Shown here: piece by piece, positions 16,860 to 26,678 of the stretch
Layout of the letters: every line of letters starts with the position of its first letter
Numbering within the stretch: position 1 is the stretch's first letter
Source of the DNA: Verminephrobacter eiseniae EF01-2
GTDB taxonomy: Bacteria > Pseudomonadota > Gammaproteobacteria > Burkholderiales > Burkholderiaceae_C
Assembly: GCF_000015565.1 (NCBI RefSeq)
Contig: NC_008786.1
Span: forward strand, 1,364,001 to 1,428,000
DNA length: 64,000 nucleotides
Direction: 5' to 3'
Program-made: the position numbers and the translations under genes
The notes under the pieces: model-generated
Database searches by the model: none
What the model saw: only the letters and a program-made list of their open reading frames with translations
Told to the model about the DNA's origin: nothing

Positions 16860-17219
16860 GCCCACGGTGCCCGCCGGTGCACGGACAAGGATTCGGCCAG
16901 CTTCGCCACGCTGCGCCAGATCTGCCGCGATGGCAGGTCAGGTGCGCGCGCGAAGCCGTCCCCTCCACGGCCATCACGACGATGGGCACGGGCGTTTCGT
17001 CGAGCAAATGGCTCAGGTACGGGGCGAATGGGGCGGCATGTCGCCGCTCGCCAGGGCCTGCTCGAGCGCCTCGGGGGCCAGTTCATGCGCATAGCTGGCT
17101 GATCCGCAAGGATCGCTTTGCACGGAGCGTGGTGGCGCCTGCCCAGACTGCGTGATGATGCCGGAGACATCGTGCGTTGCCGGCAACAAGCTCCTTTCGC
17201 GGTCAGTCCTGCGCTCCAT
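16860..17219 (-). other. Decayed reading frame upstream of the AbiEii-like fragment
   Basis: Minus-strand frames contain a plausible but broken coding series: SYAHELAPEALEQALASGD, then DETPVPIVVMAVEG, then APDLPSRQIWRSVAKLAES, separated by frame changes. It lies where a partner gene (for instance an antitoxin) would sit, but I do not recognise the family and assign no function. Confidence 0.3.
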
Positions 17220-17264
17220 TGGTGGCCGGCCTCGTCTCGATAAGCGAGGCGCGCCGATTCGCGG

Positions 17265-17518
17265 CTACCTGGACATGGTCAAAACGTAGGTCCGCGATGG
17301 CAACACAGAAACTGACCGCGTTCGAGCAGGCCGTCTTGGCCGGCCTGGCTGACCGATGACGAGCGTCTCACGACGCCCGTTCAACCGGTAGTCATAGCGA
17401 AAGCTGATGTTCCCCGTACGCAGGACCGTCACGTACAGGCCTTGCTGGTCGGCGACCTGGCGACCTTGTAGACCTTCTCGGCTGCCTTCAGCGTCCATAA
17501 CTGCTGGTCAGTAAGCAT
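17265..17518 (-). pseudogene. N-terminal remnant of a tyrosine-recombinase integrase (P4-like, DUF4102)
   Basis: From ATG 17518 the minus strand reads MLTDQQLWTLKAAEKVYKVA and, in the next frame, DQQGLYVTVLRTGNISFRYD and YRLNGRRETLVIGQ. This is the arm-type DNA-binding domain found at the N-terminus of genomic-island integrases. A tandem duplication of GGTCGCCA-like sequence causes the frameshift, and the catalytic domain is missing. It lies 165 bp from the 3' end of guaA, a known island attachment site, and points to an eroded island. Confidence 0.7.
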
Positions 17519-17606
17519 CCTTTTCCTCCAACACGTACCGTAAGCCGGTACCGACAAAGCGGTCTGGCTCGGGTGACGCGGTGTGAAGCCTTATGAGACG
17601 CTTCCT

Positions 17607-17620
17607 CCCCCCCCCCCCCC
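17607..17620. repeat. Homopolymer C14 tract
   Basis: Fourteen consecutive C residues on the plus strand lie between the integrase remnant and guaA. Such a tract is prone to slippage and to sequencing error; no promoter can be tied to it. Confidence 0.9.
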
Positions 17621-17682
17621 GGTCAGAACGGCAACTCTCGGGAAAGCCAGAGCGCGTTGGGACGTCCTGAAACGAGGGAAAT

Positions 17683-19302
17683 TCATTCCCACTCGATGGT
17701 CGCCGGTGGCTTGCTCGATATGTCGTAGGTCACGCGGTTGATGCCACGCACTTCGTTGATGATGCGGCTCGACACTTTCTTGAGCAGGGCGTAGGGCAGT
17801 TCGGCCTGGTCGGCTGTCATGAAGTCGCTGGTCTGCACGGCGCGCAGCGCCACAACGTAGTCGTAGGTGCGGCCGTCGCCCATCACGCCCACGCTCTTGA
17901 CCGGCAGGAACACGGCGAAGGCCTGGCTGGTCAGTTGGTACCAAGTCTTGCCTGTGGCGGGGTCGGTGAAGTTGTGCAGTTCTTCGATGAAGATCGCGTC
18001 GGCTTGGCGCAGCAGGTCGGCGAATTCCTTCTTCACCTCGCCCAGGATGCGCACGCCCAAGCCGGGGCCGGGGAATGGGTGGCGGTAGACCATCTCGGGC
18101 GGCAGGCCCAGGGCCAGGCCCAACTCGCGCACTTCGTCCTTGAACAGGTCGCGCAATGGTTCCAGCAGTTTCAGGCCCAGTTGCTCGGGCAGGCCACCGA
18201 CGTTGTGGTGGCTCTTGATGGTGACGGCCTTTTTGCTCTTGGCGCCGCCCGATTCGATCACGTCGGGATAGATGGTGCCCTGTGCGAGGAAAGTGGCGCC
18301 CCGGTGCTCGGCGTTGTTGGCTTTGAGCTTGGCGGCCTCGGTCTTGAATACCTCGATGAACAGGCCACCGATGATCTTGCGCTTGGCTTCCGGGTCGCTC
18401 ACGCCCGCCAGCCGGGACAGGAATGACTCGCTGGCGTCGACCCGGATCACCCGGGCTTGCAGCCGGCCTGCGAACATGTCCATGACCATGTCGCCTTCGT
18501 TCAGGCGCAGCAGGCCGTGATCGACGAACACGCAGGTGAGTTGCGCGCCGATGGCGCGCTGTATCAGCGCTGCGGCCACGGAGGAGTCCACGCCGCCCGA
18601 AAGGCCCAGGATCACCTGCTCGACGCCGACCTGCTGGCGGATCTGCACCAGCGCCTCGGCAATGTGGTCGCGCATCACCCAGTCGGGCCTGGCGCCACAG
18701 ATGCCCAGCACAAAGCGCTCCAGCAGCGCCCGGCCCTGCACCGTGTGCGTGACTTCGGGGTGGAACTGCACGGCATAAAAGCGCCGTTTCTCGTCGGCCA
18801 TGCCGGCAATCGGGCAACTGTCGGTGCTGGCCATGAGCGTAAAGCCCGGGGGCAACTCGGTGACTTTGTCGCCGTGGCTCATCCACACCTCGAGCATGCC
18901 GTGGCCTTCGGGGGAGGTGAAGTCGGCAATGTCGGCCAGCAGCGCGGTGTGGCCGCGTGCGCGCACGGCGGCCATGCCGAATTCGCGCTGTCGGCCGCTC
19001 TCGACCTTGCCGCCGAGCTGATGCGCCATGGTTTGCATGCCGTAGCAGATGCCCAGCACTGGCAGGCCCAGCGCGAACACCGCCTGGGGCGCCTTGTCGG
19101 TGCTGTCTTCATACACGCTGGCGTGGCTGCCGGACAGGATCACGCCCTTGAGCGAGCCGTCTTGGGCATACGCACGCAGCCACTCGTCGCTCACGTCGCA
19201 GGGCTGCACCTCGCAGTACACATGGGCCTCGCGCACGCGGCGGGCGATGAGTTGGGTGAGCTGTGAGCCGAAGTCGAGGATCAGGATTTTCTGGTGTTGC
19301 AT
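17683..19302 (-). CDS. guaA: GMP synthase (glutamine-hydrolysing)
   Basis: A 539-residue two-domain enzyme that aminates XMP to GMP with glutamine and ATP. The N-terminal class I amidotransferase has Cys86 (LGICYGMQ), His181 and Glu183 (FHPEV). The ATP-pyrophosphatase P-loop SGGVDSS is at 235-241 and the dimerisation domain ends IEWE, the conserved C-terminus. It follows guaB on the same strand with a 36-bp gap, the usual bacterial order, so both form a guanine nucleotide operon. Island debris lies immediately downstream of its 3' end. Confidence 0.98.
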   Translation of the reverse strand: MQHQKILILDFGSQLTQLIARRVREAHVYCEVQPCDVSDEWLRAYAQDGSLKGVILSGSHASVYEDSTDKAPQAVFALGLPVLGICYGMQTMAHQLGGKVESGRQREFGMAAVRARGHTALLADIADFTSPEGHGMLEVWMSHGDKVTELPPGFTLMASTDSCPIAGMADEKRRFYAVQFHPEVTHTVQGRALLERFVLGICGARPDWVMRDHIAEALVQIRQQVGVEQVILGLSGGVDSSVAAALIQRAIGAQLTCVFVDHGLLRLNEGDMVMDMFAGRLQARVIRVDASESFLSRLAGVSDPEAKRKIIGGLFIEVFKTEAAKLKANNAEHRGATFLAQGTIYPDVIESGGAKSKKAVTIKSHHNVGGLPEQLGLKLLEPLRDLFKDEVRELGLALGLPPEMVYRHPFPGPGLGVRILGEVKKEFADLLRQADAIFIEELHNFTDPATGKTWYQLTSQAFAVFLPVKSVGVMGDGRTYDYVVALRAVQTSDFMTADQAELPYALLKKVSSRIINEVRGINRVTYDISSKPPATIEWE

Positions 19303-19338
19303 GGTGCAGGCCGATCAGGCGGGGATCCGTCGCGGAGA

Positions 19339-20814
19339 TCAATCGGCGCGGTAGTTCGGCGCTTCCTTGGTGATCTGCACATCGTGCACATGGCTTTCAC
19401 GGATGCCGGCGGCGGTGATCTCGACGAATTCGGCCCGGTGGTTCATCTCCTCGATGCTGGCGCAGCCGCAGTAGCCCATGGCGGCGCGCACGCCGCCGGC
19501 CATCTGGTAGACGATGGAAACCATCGAGCCCTTGTAGGGCACGCGGCCTTCTATGCCTTCGGGCACCAGTTTGTCGGCATTGGGGTTGCCGGTGCTCGAC
19601 TCCTGGAAGTAGCGGTCGGCGCTGCCTTGCTGCATGGCGCCTATGCTGCCCATGCCACGGTAGCTCTTGTAGCTGCGGCCCTGGTACAGGATGACTTCGC
19701 CCGGGGCTTCTTCGGTGCCGGCAAACATGCCGCCCATCATCACCGTGCCAGCGCCGGCGGCCAGGGCCTTGGCGATGTCTCCGCTGTAGCGGATGCCGCC
19801 GTCGGCGATCAGCGGCACGCCGGTGCCTTTGAGCGCCGTGGCGACGCTGTCGATCGCCATGATCTGCGGCACGCCCACGCCGGCCACGATGCGGGTGGTG
19901 CAGATCGAGCCCGGGCCGATGCCGACCTTGACGGCGTCGGCCCCGGCCTCGACCAGCGCCAGCGCTCCGGCGCCGGTGGCAATGTTGCCGCCGATCACGT
20001 CGACCTGGGGATAGTTCTGCCGGACCCAGCGCACGCGCTCGATCACGCCCTTGCTGTGGCCATGGGCCGTGTCGACGACGATGGCATCGACGCCGGCCCG
20101 GACCAGGGCCTCGACGCGCTCTTCGGTGCCCTCGCCCACGCCCACCGCAGCGCCCACACGCAGGCGGCCTGCGGCGTCGCGCGCGGCATTGGGGAAACTG
20201 GTCTGCTTGGTGATGTCCTTGACGGTGATCAGGCCCTTGAGCTCGAAGGCGTCGTTGATCACCAGGATGCGTTCGAGCTTGTGCTTGTTGAGCAGCGCCT
20301 TGGCCTCGGCCGGCGTGGTGCCGTCCTTTTCATTGACCGTGATCAGTTTCTCGCGCGGGGTCATGATCTGGTGGACCTTGACGTCGTAGCGCGTCTCGAA
20401 GCGCAGATCACGGCCCGTCACGATGCCAACCACCTTGCCGCCATCGCACACCGGAAAGCCCGAAATACCCAACTGCTCGGACAACTGCAGCACCTGCAGC
20501 ACGGTGTGCCCGGGAGTGATTACCACCGGATCGCGCAGCACGCCCGACTCATAGCGCTTGACCTTGGCCACTTGCGCGGCCTGCGCCTGCGGCGTGAGGT
20601 TCTTGTGCACGATGCCGACGCCGCCCTCCTGGGCAATGGCAATTGCCAGGCGCGCCTCGGTCACGGTGTCCATGGCGGCGGACACCAGCGGCAGGTTCAG
20701 TTCGATATTGCGCGAGAGTTTGGTCGCAAGCGACGTGTCTTTGGGCAGGATCCGGGAGTACGCTGGCACCAGCAACACATCGTCGAAGGTGAGCGCTTTG
20801 CCAAGAAGGCGCAT
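19339..20814 (-). CDS. guaB: Inosine-5'-monophosphate dehydrogenase
   Basis: A 491-residue enzyme oxidising IMP to XMP with NAD, the committed step to GMP. The (beta/alpha)8 barrel carries catalytic Cys305 in GPGSICTTR; a tandem CBS (Bateman) module lies at about 95-205; the flap region includes [17 protein letters not shown]. It is the first gene of guaBA. A TACAAT -10-like hexamer lies about 22 bp before the ATG (20836-20841), implying a short leader. Confidence 0.98.
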   Translation of the reverse strand: MRLLGKALTFDDVLLVPAYSRILPKDTSLATKLSRNIELNLPLVSAAMDTVTEARLAIAIAQEGGVGIVHKNLTPQAQAAQVAKVKRYESGVLRDPVVITPGHTVLQVLQLSEQLGISGFPVCDGGKVVGIVTGRDLRFETRYDVKVHQIMTPREKLITVNEKDGTTPAEAKALLNKHKLERILVINDAFELKGLITVKDITKQTSFPNAARDAAGRLRVGAAVGVGEGTEERVEALVRAGVDAIVVDTAHGHSKGVIERVRWVRQNYPQVDVIGGNIATGAGALALVEAGADAVKVGIGPGSICTTRIVAGVGVPQIMAIDSVATALKGTGVPLIADGGIRYSGDIAKALAAGAGTVMMGGMFAGTEEAPGEVILYQGRSYKSYRGMGSIGAMQQGSADRYFQESSTGNPNADKLVPEGIEGRVPYKGSMVSIVYQMAGGVRAAMGYCGCASIEEMNHRAEFVEITAAGIRESHVHDVQITKEAPNYRAD

Positions 20815-20835
20815 GAAAGAGGCTCCAAAAGCCGG

Positions 20836-20841
20836 ATTGTA
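20836..20841 (-). promoter_or_regulatory. Candidate -10 box of guaBA
   Basis: TACAAT on the minus strand 22 bp before the guaB ATG. The expected -35 position holds GC-rich sequence with no match, so this is tentative. The remainder of 20842-21151 shows no gene. Confidence 0.3.
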
Positions 20842-21151
20842 TCCGCGCCCGAAACGCCCCCCACTGCAACAGCCTTGCCCGCCATGGCCTGGCCTGGCAT
20901 GGGCGGGGGGTTTTGTATGCGGGCAAGGATTGGGCGCAGCCGGGGTGTCTGCGGTGCCCTGACAGGGGCCTCGGGATTGAAAACAGACCCGGCCTCCCTT
21001 TCGCTACGCTGACCGGATCAGCCCGGTACCCACCACCGGTCCATCACCACCGGTATTCCTGTGCCAGCCATGATGCAATCCATCATGGCGGATGAAAAGG
21101 CCATTGACGAAGTGGCCCGCAAGCGGGGCAACGATGCCCCATTGCGGCGTG

Positions 21152-21248
21152 ATTCCATTCCCGAATCATCCGTGCACCTTGCCGGCTTCGCTTGCCATAT
21201 ATTCGTGCAGTCTGCGCTCCGCCTTCGCGAACGATTGGGAAATGGAAT
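21152..21248. repeat. Palindromic interspersed repeat, copy B (REP/MITE-like)
   Basis: A 97-bp relative of the element at 8818-8920. Its ends, ATTCCATTCCCGAATC and GATTGGGAAATGGAAT, pair with only one or two mismatches, so the whole can fold as a long hairpin. It lies about 35 bp beyond the stop of the Zn-hydrolase gene. Confidence 0.75.
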
Positions 21249-21282
21249 GAACCCTGATATCGAATGGCCTGGGCCGGAACGA

Positions 21283-22509
21283 TCACCGGGCAGCAGCCAG
21301 CGCGGCCGCCAAAAGCACATCGGCACCAGCGGCGATATCCTGATCTTCGGCAAATTCCAGTTCGTTATGGCTCAGACCGGCGCGACACGGAATGAAGATC
21401 ATCGCCGTGGGCGCAACCCGCGCCATGTTCAGCGCGTCATGGCCGGCCCGGCTCGGCAACTCCATATGCGAATACCCAAAACCCGCAGCGGCCTCGGCAA
21501 TCTGCGAACGCAGCCCGGAATCGAACACCACCGGCGGGTAATACCAACTGTCCTCGAAATGCACCGCCAACCCGCTGTCGGTCGCCATGGCACGAAAGCG
21601 CTGCTGCAATGCGAAAACCACCGCATTGAGGCGGTGGGCGTCCGGGTGGCGAACATCCAGCACCATTTCGACGCAACCCGGCACCACGCTGTGCGAGTCC
21701 GAAGGAATGGCGAGTTTGCCAATCGTGACCCGGGCATCCGGGCCATGCGCCAGGCCAATCTCCCTGGCTGCCAAAATCATGCCCGCAGCCCCCACCAATG
21801 CGTCACGCCGGCTGTCCATCGCCAGCGGGCCGGCATGTGTGCTCTGGCCCAGCACGGTCACTTTGGTGTCGCGGATGCCGACAAATCCGGTAACCACACC
21901 GATCCCGATGGCTGCCTGCTCAAGAACCACCCCTTGCTCGATATGCAATTCGATATATTTTCTGACAGGAAGCGTCACCGGCCCCGCACCGGCATATCCA
22001 ATCCTGACCAGTTCCTGCTGAACGCTCAGACCTTCCTTGTCCGTCTGGCGCAGCGCAAAATCCAGATCATGGGCCCCGGTGAAAACGCCCGACCCCAAAA
22101 GCGGCGGGCTGAACCGCGCGCCCTCCTCATTGGTCCAGTTGACCAAGTCAATCGGCGCTTGCGTGACCACGCGCTGGTCATCCAGCGTGCGCAGCACTTC
22201 CAATGCCGCGATGACGCCCACAGGCCCATCGAAGCGACCTGCCATGCACTGGCTGTCCAGATGGCTGCCAATAACCACCGGCGGACTATCGGAATGGCGC
22301 CCCGCCCGCCGCGCGAACATATTGCCGATCGGGTCCACCCTGACCGGAAATCCGGCGTCCATGCACCACCGCTTGAGCAAATCGCGCGCCTGCCGGTCCT
22401 TATCGCCGAGCGCCAGACGATGCATTCCACCCCTGGGGGTGGCGCCTATCGTCGATATCTGGTCCATGCTGCGCTTCAGACGCTCGCGATTCACTTTGAG
22501 CAAGGGCAT
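21283..22509 (-). CDS. Zn-dependent amidase of the N-carbamoyl-L-amino acid hydrolase / allantoate amidohydrolase family
   Basis: A 408-residue M20-family amidase. Binuclear metal ligands are visible as His83 (GSHLDSQ), Asp94 (GRFDGPVGV), Glu129 (NEEGARF), His189 (ELHIEQG) and a C-terminal His in LSHNELEF. Members release CO2 and NH3 from carbamoyl or ureido substrates. The ATG at 22509 is preferred since GAGGAG lies five bases upstream; a GTG at 22512 is the alternative. It is the last gene of a five-gene catabolic operon, 15 bp after the tartrate-dehydratase-like gene. Substrate unknown. Confidence 0.85.
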   Translation of the reverse strand: MPLLKVNRERLKRSMDQISTIGATPRGGMHRLALGDKDRQARDLLKRWCMDAGFPVRVDPIGNMFARRAGRHSDSPPVVIGSHLDSQCMAGRFDGPVGVIAALEVLRTLDDQRVVTQAPIDLVNWTNEEGARFSPPLLGSGVFTGAHDLDFALRQTDKEGLSVQQELVRIGYAGAGPVTLPVRKYIELHIEQGVVLEQAAIGIGVVTGFVGIRDTKVTVLGQSTHAGPLAMDSRRDALVGAAGMILAAREIGLAHGPDARVTIGKLAIPSDSHSVVPGCVEMVLDVRHPDAHRLNAVVFALQQRFRAMATDSGLAVHFEDSWYYPPVVFDSGLRSQIAEAAAGFGYSHMELPSRAGHDALNMARVAPTAMIFIPCRAGLSHNELEFAEDQDIAAGADVLLAAALAAAR

Positions 22510-22524
22510 CACAACTCCTCGAAG

Positions 22525-23691
22525 TTACATGCAGAGCAGGGTTTGAATATGCGGATATAAATCCGTTTTTTCTTCCAATCCAAAACCCGGCGCCCGGCCG
22601 GGCGTAACGCCGCCGTCCGCAATGCGGCACCCTGCCGTGTAGCCCCCGAATGGAGAAAACACCCCGGGGTAAGCCTCCGAACCGCCAAGTCCCAGACCGA
22701 CAACGATGTGCAGGGCCATCATATGACCACCGTGCGGATGGACATCGCGCCGTGAATAGCCCTGCGCTTCGATCACGCCGATCATCTTCACGAATTCACC
22801 AAGCCCATAACTGAGACCCGGATCCATCTGAAACAGATCAAAATTTGGCCGCATTTGACCAAAATGAACCAGATTCCTTACATCGCTGACAGAAAACAGA
22901 TTTTCTCCCGTGGCCAGGCGGTGCGGGTATTGCTCTGCAAGTGCGGCCATCAGCGCAAAATCGAGTGGATCACCAGCCTCTTCATACCAGCGCAAGCCGA
23001 AATCCTTCATGGCATGGCCATAAGCCAGAGCGGTCTGGAGATCAAAACGCCCGTTGGCGTCGACCGCCAGATCGGCAGGGTTTCCGACCACCTTCAGGGC
23101 CGCTTCGATGCGCGCCATGTCTTCGACGAGCGAGGCGCCGCCAATCTTCATTTTGAAGCGACCATACCCGAGATCACGGTAATGCTGTAATTCACCCTGC
23201 AAACGGCCTTGGTTATCTTCAGGGTAATAATATCCGCCGGCCGCATAGACCGGCATGGTCGGCCTGGGGATGACTCCAAAATGATTCGCAATGTGCTGCC
23301 ATGCAGGCATGTGCTGCAATTTGGCGTTCAAATCCCAGACCGCGAGCTCGATCGCGGCGGCCGCATGGGCACGGTCACCATGACCGCCGGGTTTCTCGTT
23401 TTGCATGATGACCGACAGCACCCGCTGCGGATCGAACAGTTTCCCATCGTCCGTCAGCAGCAGTTGCGGCTGCGCTTGCATCAATCGCGGAATGAATCGT
23501 TCGCGCAGCAGGCCACTCTGGCCAAAGCGGCCTATGGAATCGAAGGCCAATCCCGCCACCGGCTTGCCATCTTGCATGACGTCGGTGATCAATGCCAACA
23601 GTGAAACGGTATGCCCGGCAAAATTGACGACAGAGTTCTTGATATTGGCTTGCAGCGGGATGGCCCGCTCGCGAATTTCGACGATGCGCAT
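22525..23691 (-). CDS. Enolase-superfamily acid-sugar dehydratase, D(-)-tartrate dehydratase-like
   Basis: A 388-residue mandelate racemase/muconate lactonising enzyme-fold protein. The K-x-K base is Lys180-Met-Lys182, metal ligands are Asp211, Glu237 and Glu263 (DANGRFD, YEEAGDP, GENLF), and the distal acid/base is a His in the HPHGGHMMALH segment (about residue 320). As I recall, the D-tartrate dehydratase group has the same set shifted by two positions. Members dehydrate 2,3-hydroxy acids to 2-keto acids. It lies between an aminotransferase and an amidase gene, so its natural substrate may be something other than tartrate. Confidence 0.82.
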   Translation of the reverse strand: MRIVEIRERAIPLQANIKNSVVNFAGHTVSLLALITDVMQDGKPVAGLAFDSIGRFGQSGLLRERFIPRLMQAQPQLLLTDDGKLFDPQRVLSVIMQNEKPGGHGDRAHAAAAIELAVWDLNAKLQHMPAWQHIANHFGVIPRPTMPVYAAGGYYYPEDNQGRLQGELQHYRDLGYGRFKMKIGGASLVEDMARIEAALKVVGNPADLAVDANGRFDLQTALAYGHAMKDFGLRWYEEAGDPLDFALMAALAEQYPHRLATGENLFSVSDVRNLVHFGQMRPNFDLFQMDPGLSYGLGEFVKMIGVIEAQGYSRRDVHPHGGHMMALHIVVGLGLGGSEAYPGVFSPFGGYTAGCRIADGGVTPGRAPGFGLEEKTDLYPHIQTLLCM

Positions 23692-23704
23692 GGTCGGACT
23701 TTCG

Positions 23705-25075
23705 TCAAATCATGCGCAAAGCGATTTCCAGTGCGCGCACCCCGGCAACGATATCTTGCTCGGCAACCACCAATGGGGGATAAAAGTGCACGCTCAGGAG
23801 TGCGCCATCGCGGGCAACGCGGGCCAGCAGTCCGTTATCGTAGGCGATATTGCGCACGCGCCGGATCACGGCGTCGGGATCGGGTCGATCCGATATATCG
23901 ACGATCACGCTGGACAACAGTCCAATGACGGAAAGATACCGCACCCTGGCCACTGCATTTTGCAAGCGCTGCAATTCACGCCGCAAAATGGGTTCCATGC
24001 GCGCGCTGTGCAGCACCAGTCGCTCGCGCTCCATGATATCGAGCACGGCCATCGCGGCTGCACACGCCACCGGATGGCCGGCATAGGTGTTCAGGTGCAG
24101 CAAAGGGGCATTTTTGAATACCTCCTCGACATGGCGTGCAACGGCCACTGCACCCATCGGCACATAACCCGAGGTAAGCCCCTTGGCAAAGGTCACGATA
24201 TCACCGTGCACGCCAAAATGCTCGGCGCCGAACATGCGGCCGGTACGCCCAAAGCCGCACACCACCTCATCGATGATGAGCAGAATGCCATGGTCATCAC
24301 AGAACTTGCGCAGGCGAACAAAATAATCGGGCGGTGGCACTTTGACGGCCTGGGGAATGGCAATCGGCTCGGCAATGACGGCCGCAACGGTTTCGGAGCC
24401 CTCGGCCATGATCAGACGCTCGAAATCATCAAGACAGGCCAGGGAGCAGGCATCGTTGAATCCGCAGTGACCGCAGCGGCCGGGCGAGGGCTGCGCGCCC
24501 TGGATGAATCCCTCGGGCAGCGGCCCGAACCCCTCCTTGAATGGCGCGGCCCCGGTTGCAGCAGATGTTGCCAACGTGGAGCCATGGTAGGAGCCATTGC
24601 GCGAAAAAATTTTCACGCGCCCGGGCTGGCCGCGGCGTCTGTGGTATTGGCGGGCGATCTTGAATGCCAGTTCATTGGATTCACTGCCACTGTTGGTAAA
24701 TGAAAAAACAGGATCGTCGCACAACACCATTTTTGCCAGGCGTTCGCCCAGCGCTGCGGCATAGACATGCGAAATGCCCGCATCGAGCGCTATGAATTCA
24801 ATATTGCGCACCTGCTGATGGATACGGTCGGCGACCTCCGGATGGCCGTGGCCGATCTGACAAGCCCCGAGGTGACTGCCGGCGTCCAGAATCCGGCGCC
24901 CCTCTTCGTCGATCACATAGGCACCTTCACCGCGCACGATCATCCTGGGGTAGGTGCGCGGATATTCCTGATCGAGTTTGGCGAAGTCAGCCAGAAAATG
25001 CCGTACATAGCGTTTGGCGTGATCGCGGCTGGTATTTGTCCTGTCTGGCATTACTGCGGTTTCGGCATCGGTCAT
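23705..25075 (-). CDS. Class III PLP-dependent aminotransferase
   Basis: A 456-residue omega-type aminotransferase. The PLP Lys298 is in TFAKGLTSGY, Asp269 in IIDEVVCGFGRTG binds the pyridine nitrogen, and FTNSGSESNE contacts the phosphate. An unusual cysteine cluster, CGHCGFNDACSLAC (201-214), sits in the mid-region and could bind a metal; it also occurs in some family members. It is 13 bp from the downstream dehydratase gene and 51 bp after the aldehyde dehydrogenase. Together these suggest deamination of an amine to an aldehyde that the dehydrogenase oxidises. Confidence 0.88.
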   Translation of the reverse strand: MTDAETAVMPDRTNTSRDHAKRYVRHFLADFAKLDQEYPRTYPRMIVRGEGAYVIDEEGRRILDAGSHLGACQIGHGHPEVADRIHQQVRNIEFIALDAGISHVYAAALGERLAKMVLCDDPVFSFTNSGSESNELAFKIARQYHRRRGQPGRVKIFSRNGSYHGSTLATSAATGAAPFKEGFGPLPEGFIQGAQPSPGRCGHCGFNDACSLACLDDFERLIMAEGSETVAAVIAEPIAIPQAVKVPPPDYFVRLRKFCDDHGILLIIDEVVCGFGRTGRMFGAEHFGVHGDIVTFAKGLTSGYVPMGAVAVARHVEEVFKNAPLLHLNTYAGHPVACAAAMAVLDIMERERLVLHSARMEPILRRELQRLQNAVARVRYLSVIGLLSSVIVDISDRPDPDAVIRRVRNIAYDNGLLARVARDGALLSVHFYPPLVVAEQDIVAGVRALEIALRMI

Positions 25076-25126
25076 GGGGTTTTTGATTTCAGTCGGTCAA
25101 TGAAAAGGAAACACCTGCATCAGGTT

Positions 25127-26638
25127 TCAGGCACGCATCACAAAGGGGTCTTGCACCTCTTGACTGAGTTCGCACCAGATACTCTTGGTTTGCAGGTAGG
25201 AGTCGATCGCTTCGATGCCGTTTTGCCGACCGATGCCACTGGCCTTGTAGCCGCCGAATGGCGAATTGAAGCTCATGGCCCGATACATGTTGACCCAGAC
25301 GGTTCCCGCCTGCAATTGGTTGGCCACCCGATGCGCCTGGCGAATATTGAGCGACCAAATGCCTGCTGCGAGACCAAAGCCTGTTCCGTTGGCCAGCGCG
25401 ATGACCTCGTCTTCATCATCAAAGGGAATGACCGACAGCACCGGACCGAATACTTCGTTTTGTGCAATATAGCTCCCGGGGCTGACGCCCGTGAGAATGG
25501 TCGGGGTATAGAAATATCCCCCGGGAAACCCGTCTACCGCAGCGCGGCAGCCGCCATGAACCACTTGGGCGCCTTCATCGATGGCCCGGCGCACCATTGA
25601 CTCGTCCTTGTCGAGTTGCGCCTTCGTTGCCACCGGCCCCATTTGCGTCGCGGGATCGAGGGGGTTGCCGATCCTGATATTTTTTGCCCGCTCGGCGAGT
25701 TCGGCCAGCAATCGATCGTGAATGCTGCGGTGCACGAACGCGCGCGAGCCAGCCACACAGGTCTGTCCCGCTGCGGCAAAAATACCGGCCAGCAGTCCCG
25801 CCCTGGCCTGGGCCAAATCTGCATCCGGGAACACGATATTCGCCGATTTACCACCCAACTCCAGAGTGACCTGCGCCATGCGCCGGGCGGCCCGCACACC
25901 GACTGCGCGGCCCGCCTCGACCCCTCCGGTGAAAGCGATCTTGGCAACCCCGCAATGGTCGATGAGCGCCTCTGCCGTTTCACGCCCACCGGTCACGACA
26001 TTCAGAACGCCGCGTGGAAATCCGATCTGCTCGGCCAATTTGACGGCTTCGATGATTGACGCGGAGCTTACTTCGGACGGCTTGATGACGACGGTATTGC
26101 CCGCCGCAAGCGCCGGCGCCACCGCCATCGTCGTCAGGAAAAGCGGCGAATTCCACGGCATGATGACGCCCACCACGCCCAGCGCCTCCCGCCGCGTATA
26201 GTTGAGTACCGAACGCCGTTCGACCGGAATGACCCGGCCCTCGATCTTGTCTGCCAGACCACCATAGTAATAAAGCCAGTCGGGCACGATGCGCGCCTGC
26301 AGTACCATCTCGGATAGCAGCTTGCCATTCTGACTGGTTTCCAGTGCCCCCAGTTTTTCGGCATGCTGCGCAATGGCATCGCCCCAGCGCATCATCAACC
26401 GGCCCCGGCGCGTAGGCGACAGTGACGACCATTCGGCGCCCTCGAACGCGGCTGTTGCCGCCGCTACGGCATCCCCGACCGTATCTTGCGATCCCAAGGC
26501 GAACCGCCCCCACTCGGCGCCTGTCGTCGGGTTATGGGAGGGAAAGCTGGCGCCCCCCGAGTGTGTTTCACGACCTGCAATCCAATGTCCGTATGACATC
26601 GGGCCTTGTATGGTTTCGCCGTGCTTTGCATCAGTCAT
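25127..26638 (-). CDS. NAD(P)-dependent aldehyde dehydrogenase
   Basis: A 503-residue ALDH-superfamily enzyme. Catalytic Cys294 is in GQTCVAGSR, the general base Glu260 in LELGGKS, and Asn163 in PWNSP stabilises the oxyanion. Cofactor-binding residues are seen in VVIKPSE. The product is the acid derived from the operon's aldehyde intermediate. It shares the strand with MFS (40-bp gap) and aminotransferase genes. Betaine-aldehyde-like or aminoaldehyde-like activity is possible, but the substrate cannot be read from sequence. Confidence 0.9.
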   Translation of the reverse strand: MTDAKHGETIQGPMSYGHWIAGRETHSGGASFPSHNPTTGAEWGRFALGSQDTVGDAVAAATAAFEGAEWSSLSPTRRGRLMMRWGDAIAQHAEKLGALETSQNGKLLSEMVLQARIVPDWLYYYGGLADKIEGRVIPVERRSVLNYTRREALGVVGVIMPWNSPLFLTTMAVAPALAAGNTVVIKPSEVSSASIIEAVKLAEQIGFPRGVLNVVTGGRETAEALIDHCGVAKIAFTGGVEAGRAVGVRAARRMAQVTLELGGKSANIVFPDADLAQARAGLLAGIFAAAGQTCVAGSRAFVHRSIHDRLLAELAERAKNIRIGNPLDPATQMGPVATKAQLDKDESMVRRAIDEGAQVVHGGCRAAVDGFPGGYFYTPTILTGVSPGSYIAQNEVFGPVLSVIPFDDEDEVIALANGTGFGLAAGIWSLNIRQAHRVANQLQAGTVWVNMYRAMSFNSPFGGYKASGIGRQNGIEAIDSYLQTKSIWCELSQEVQDPFVMRA

Positions 26639-26678
26639 GCTGCATCCTTTACAAAAATCAATACCACGAATGTCCCGA

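Noticed and set aside
16218..16865. N-terminal extension of the sugar-binding protein back to 16865
   Set aside because: The start at 16217 has a strong ribosome site and signal peptide; the upstream frame runs through transporter and AbiEii-like debris.
17591..18886. 431-codon minus-strand frame overlapping guaA
   Set aside because: Shifted frame of guaA; it contains no known motifs and includes the C14 tract.
23405..24703. 432-codon plus-strand frame over the aminotransferase and dehydratase
   Set aside because: Antisense to two enzymes with clear active sites.
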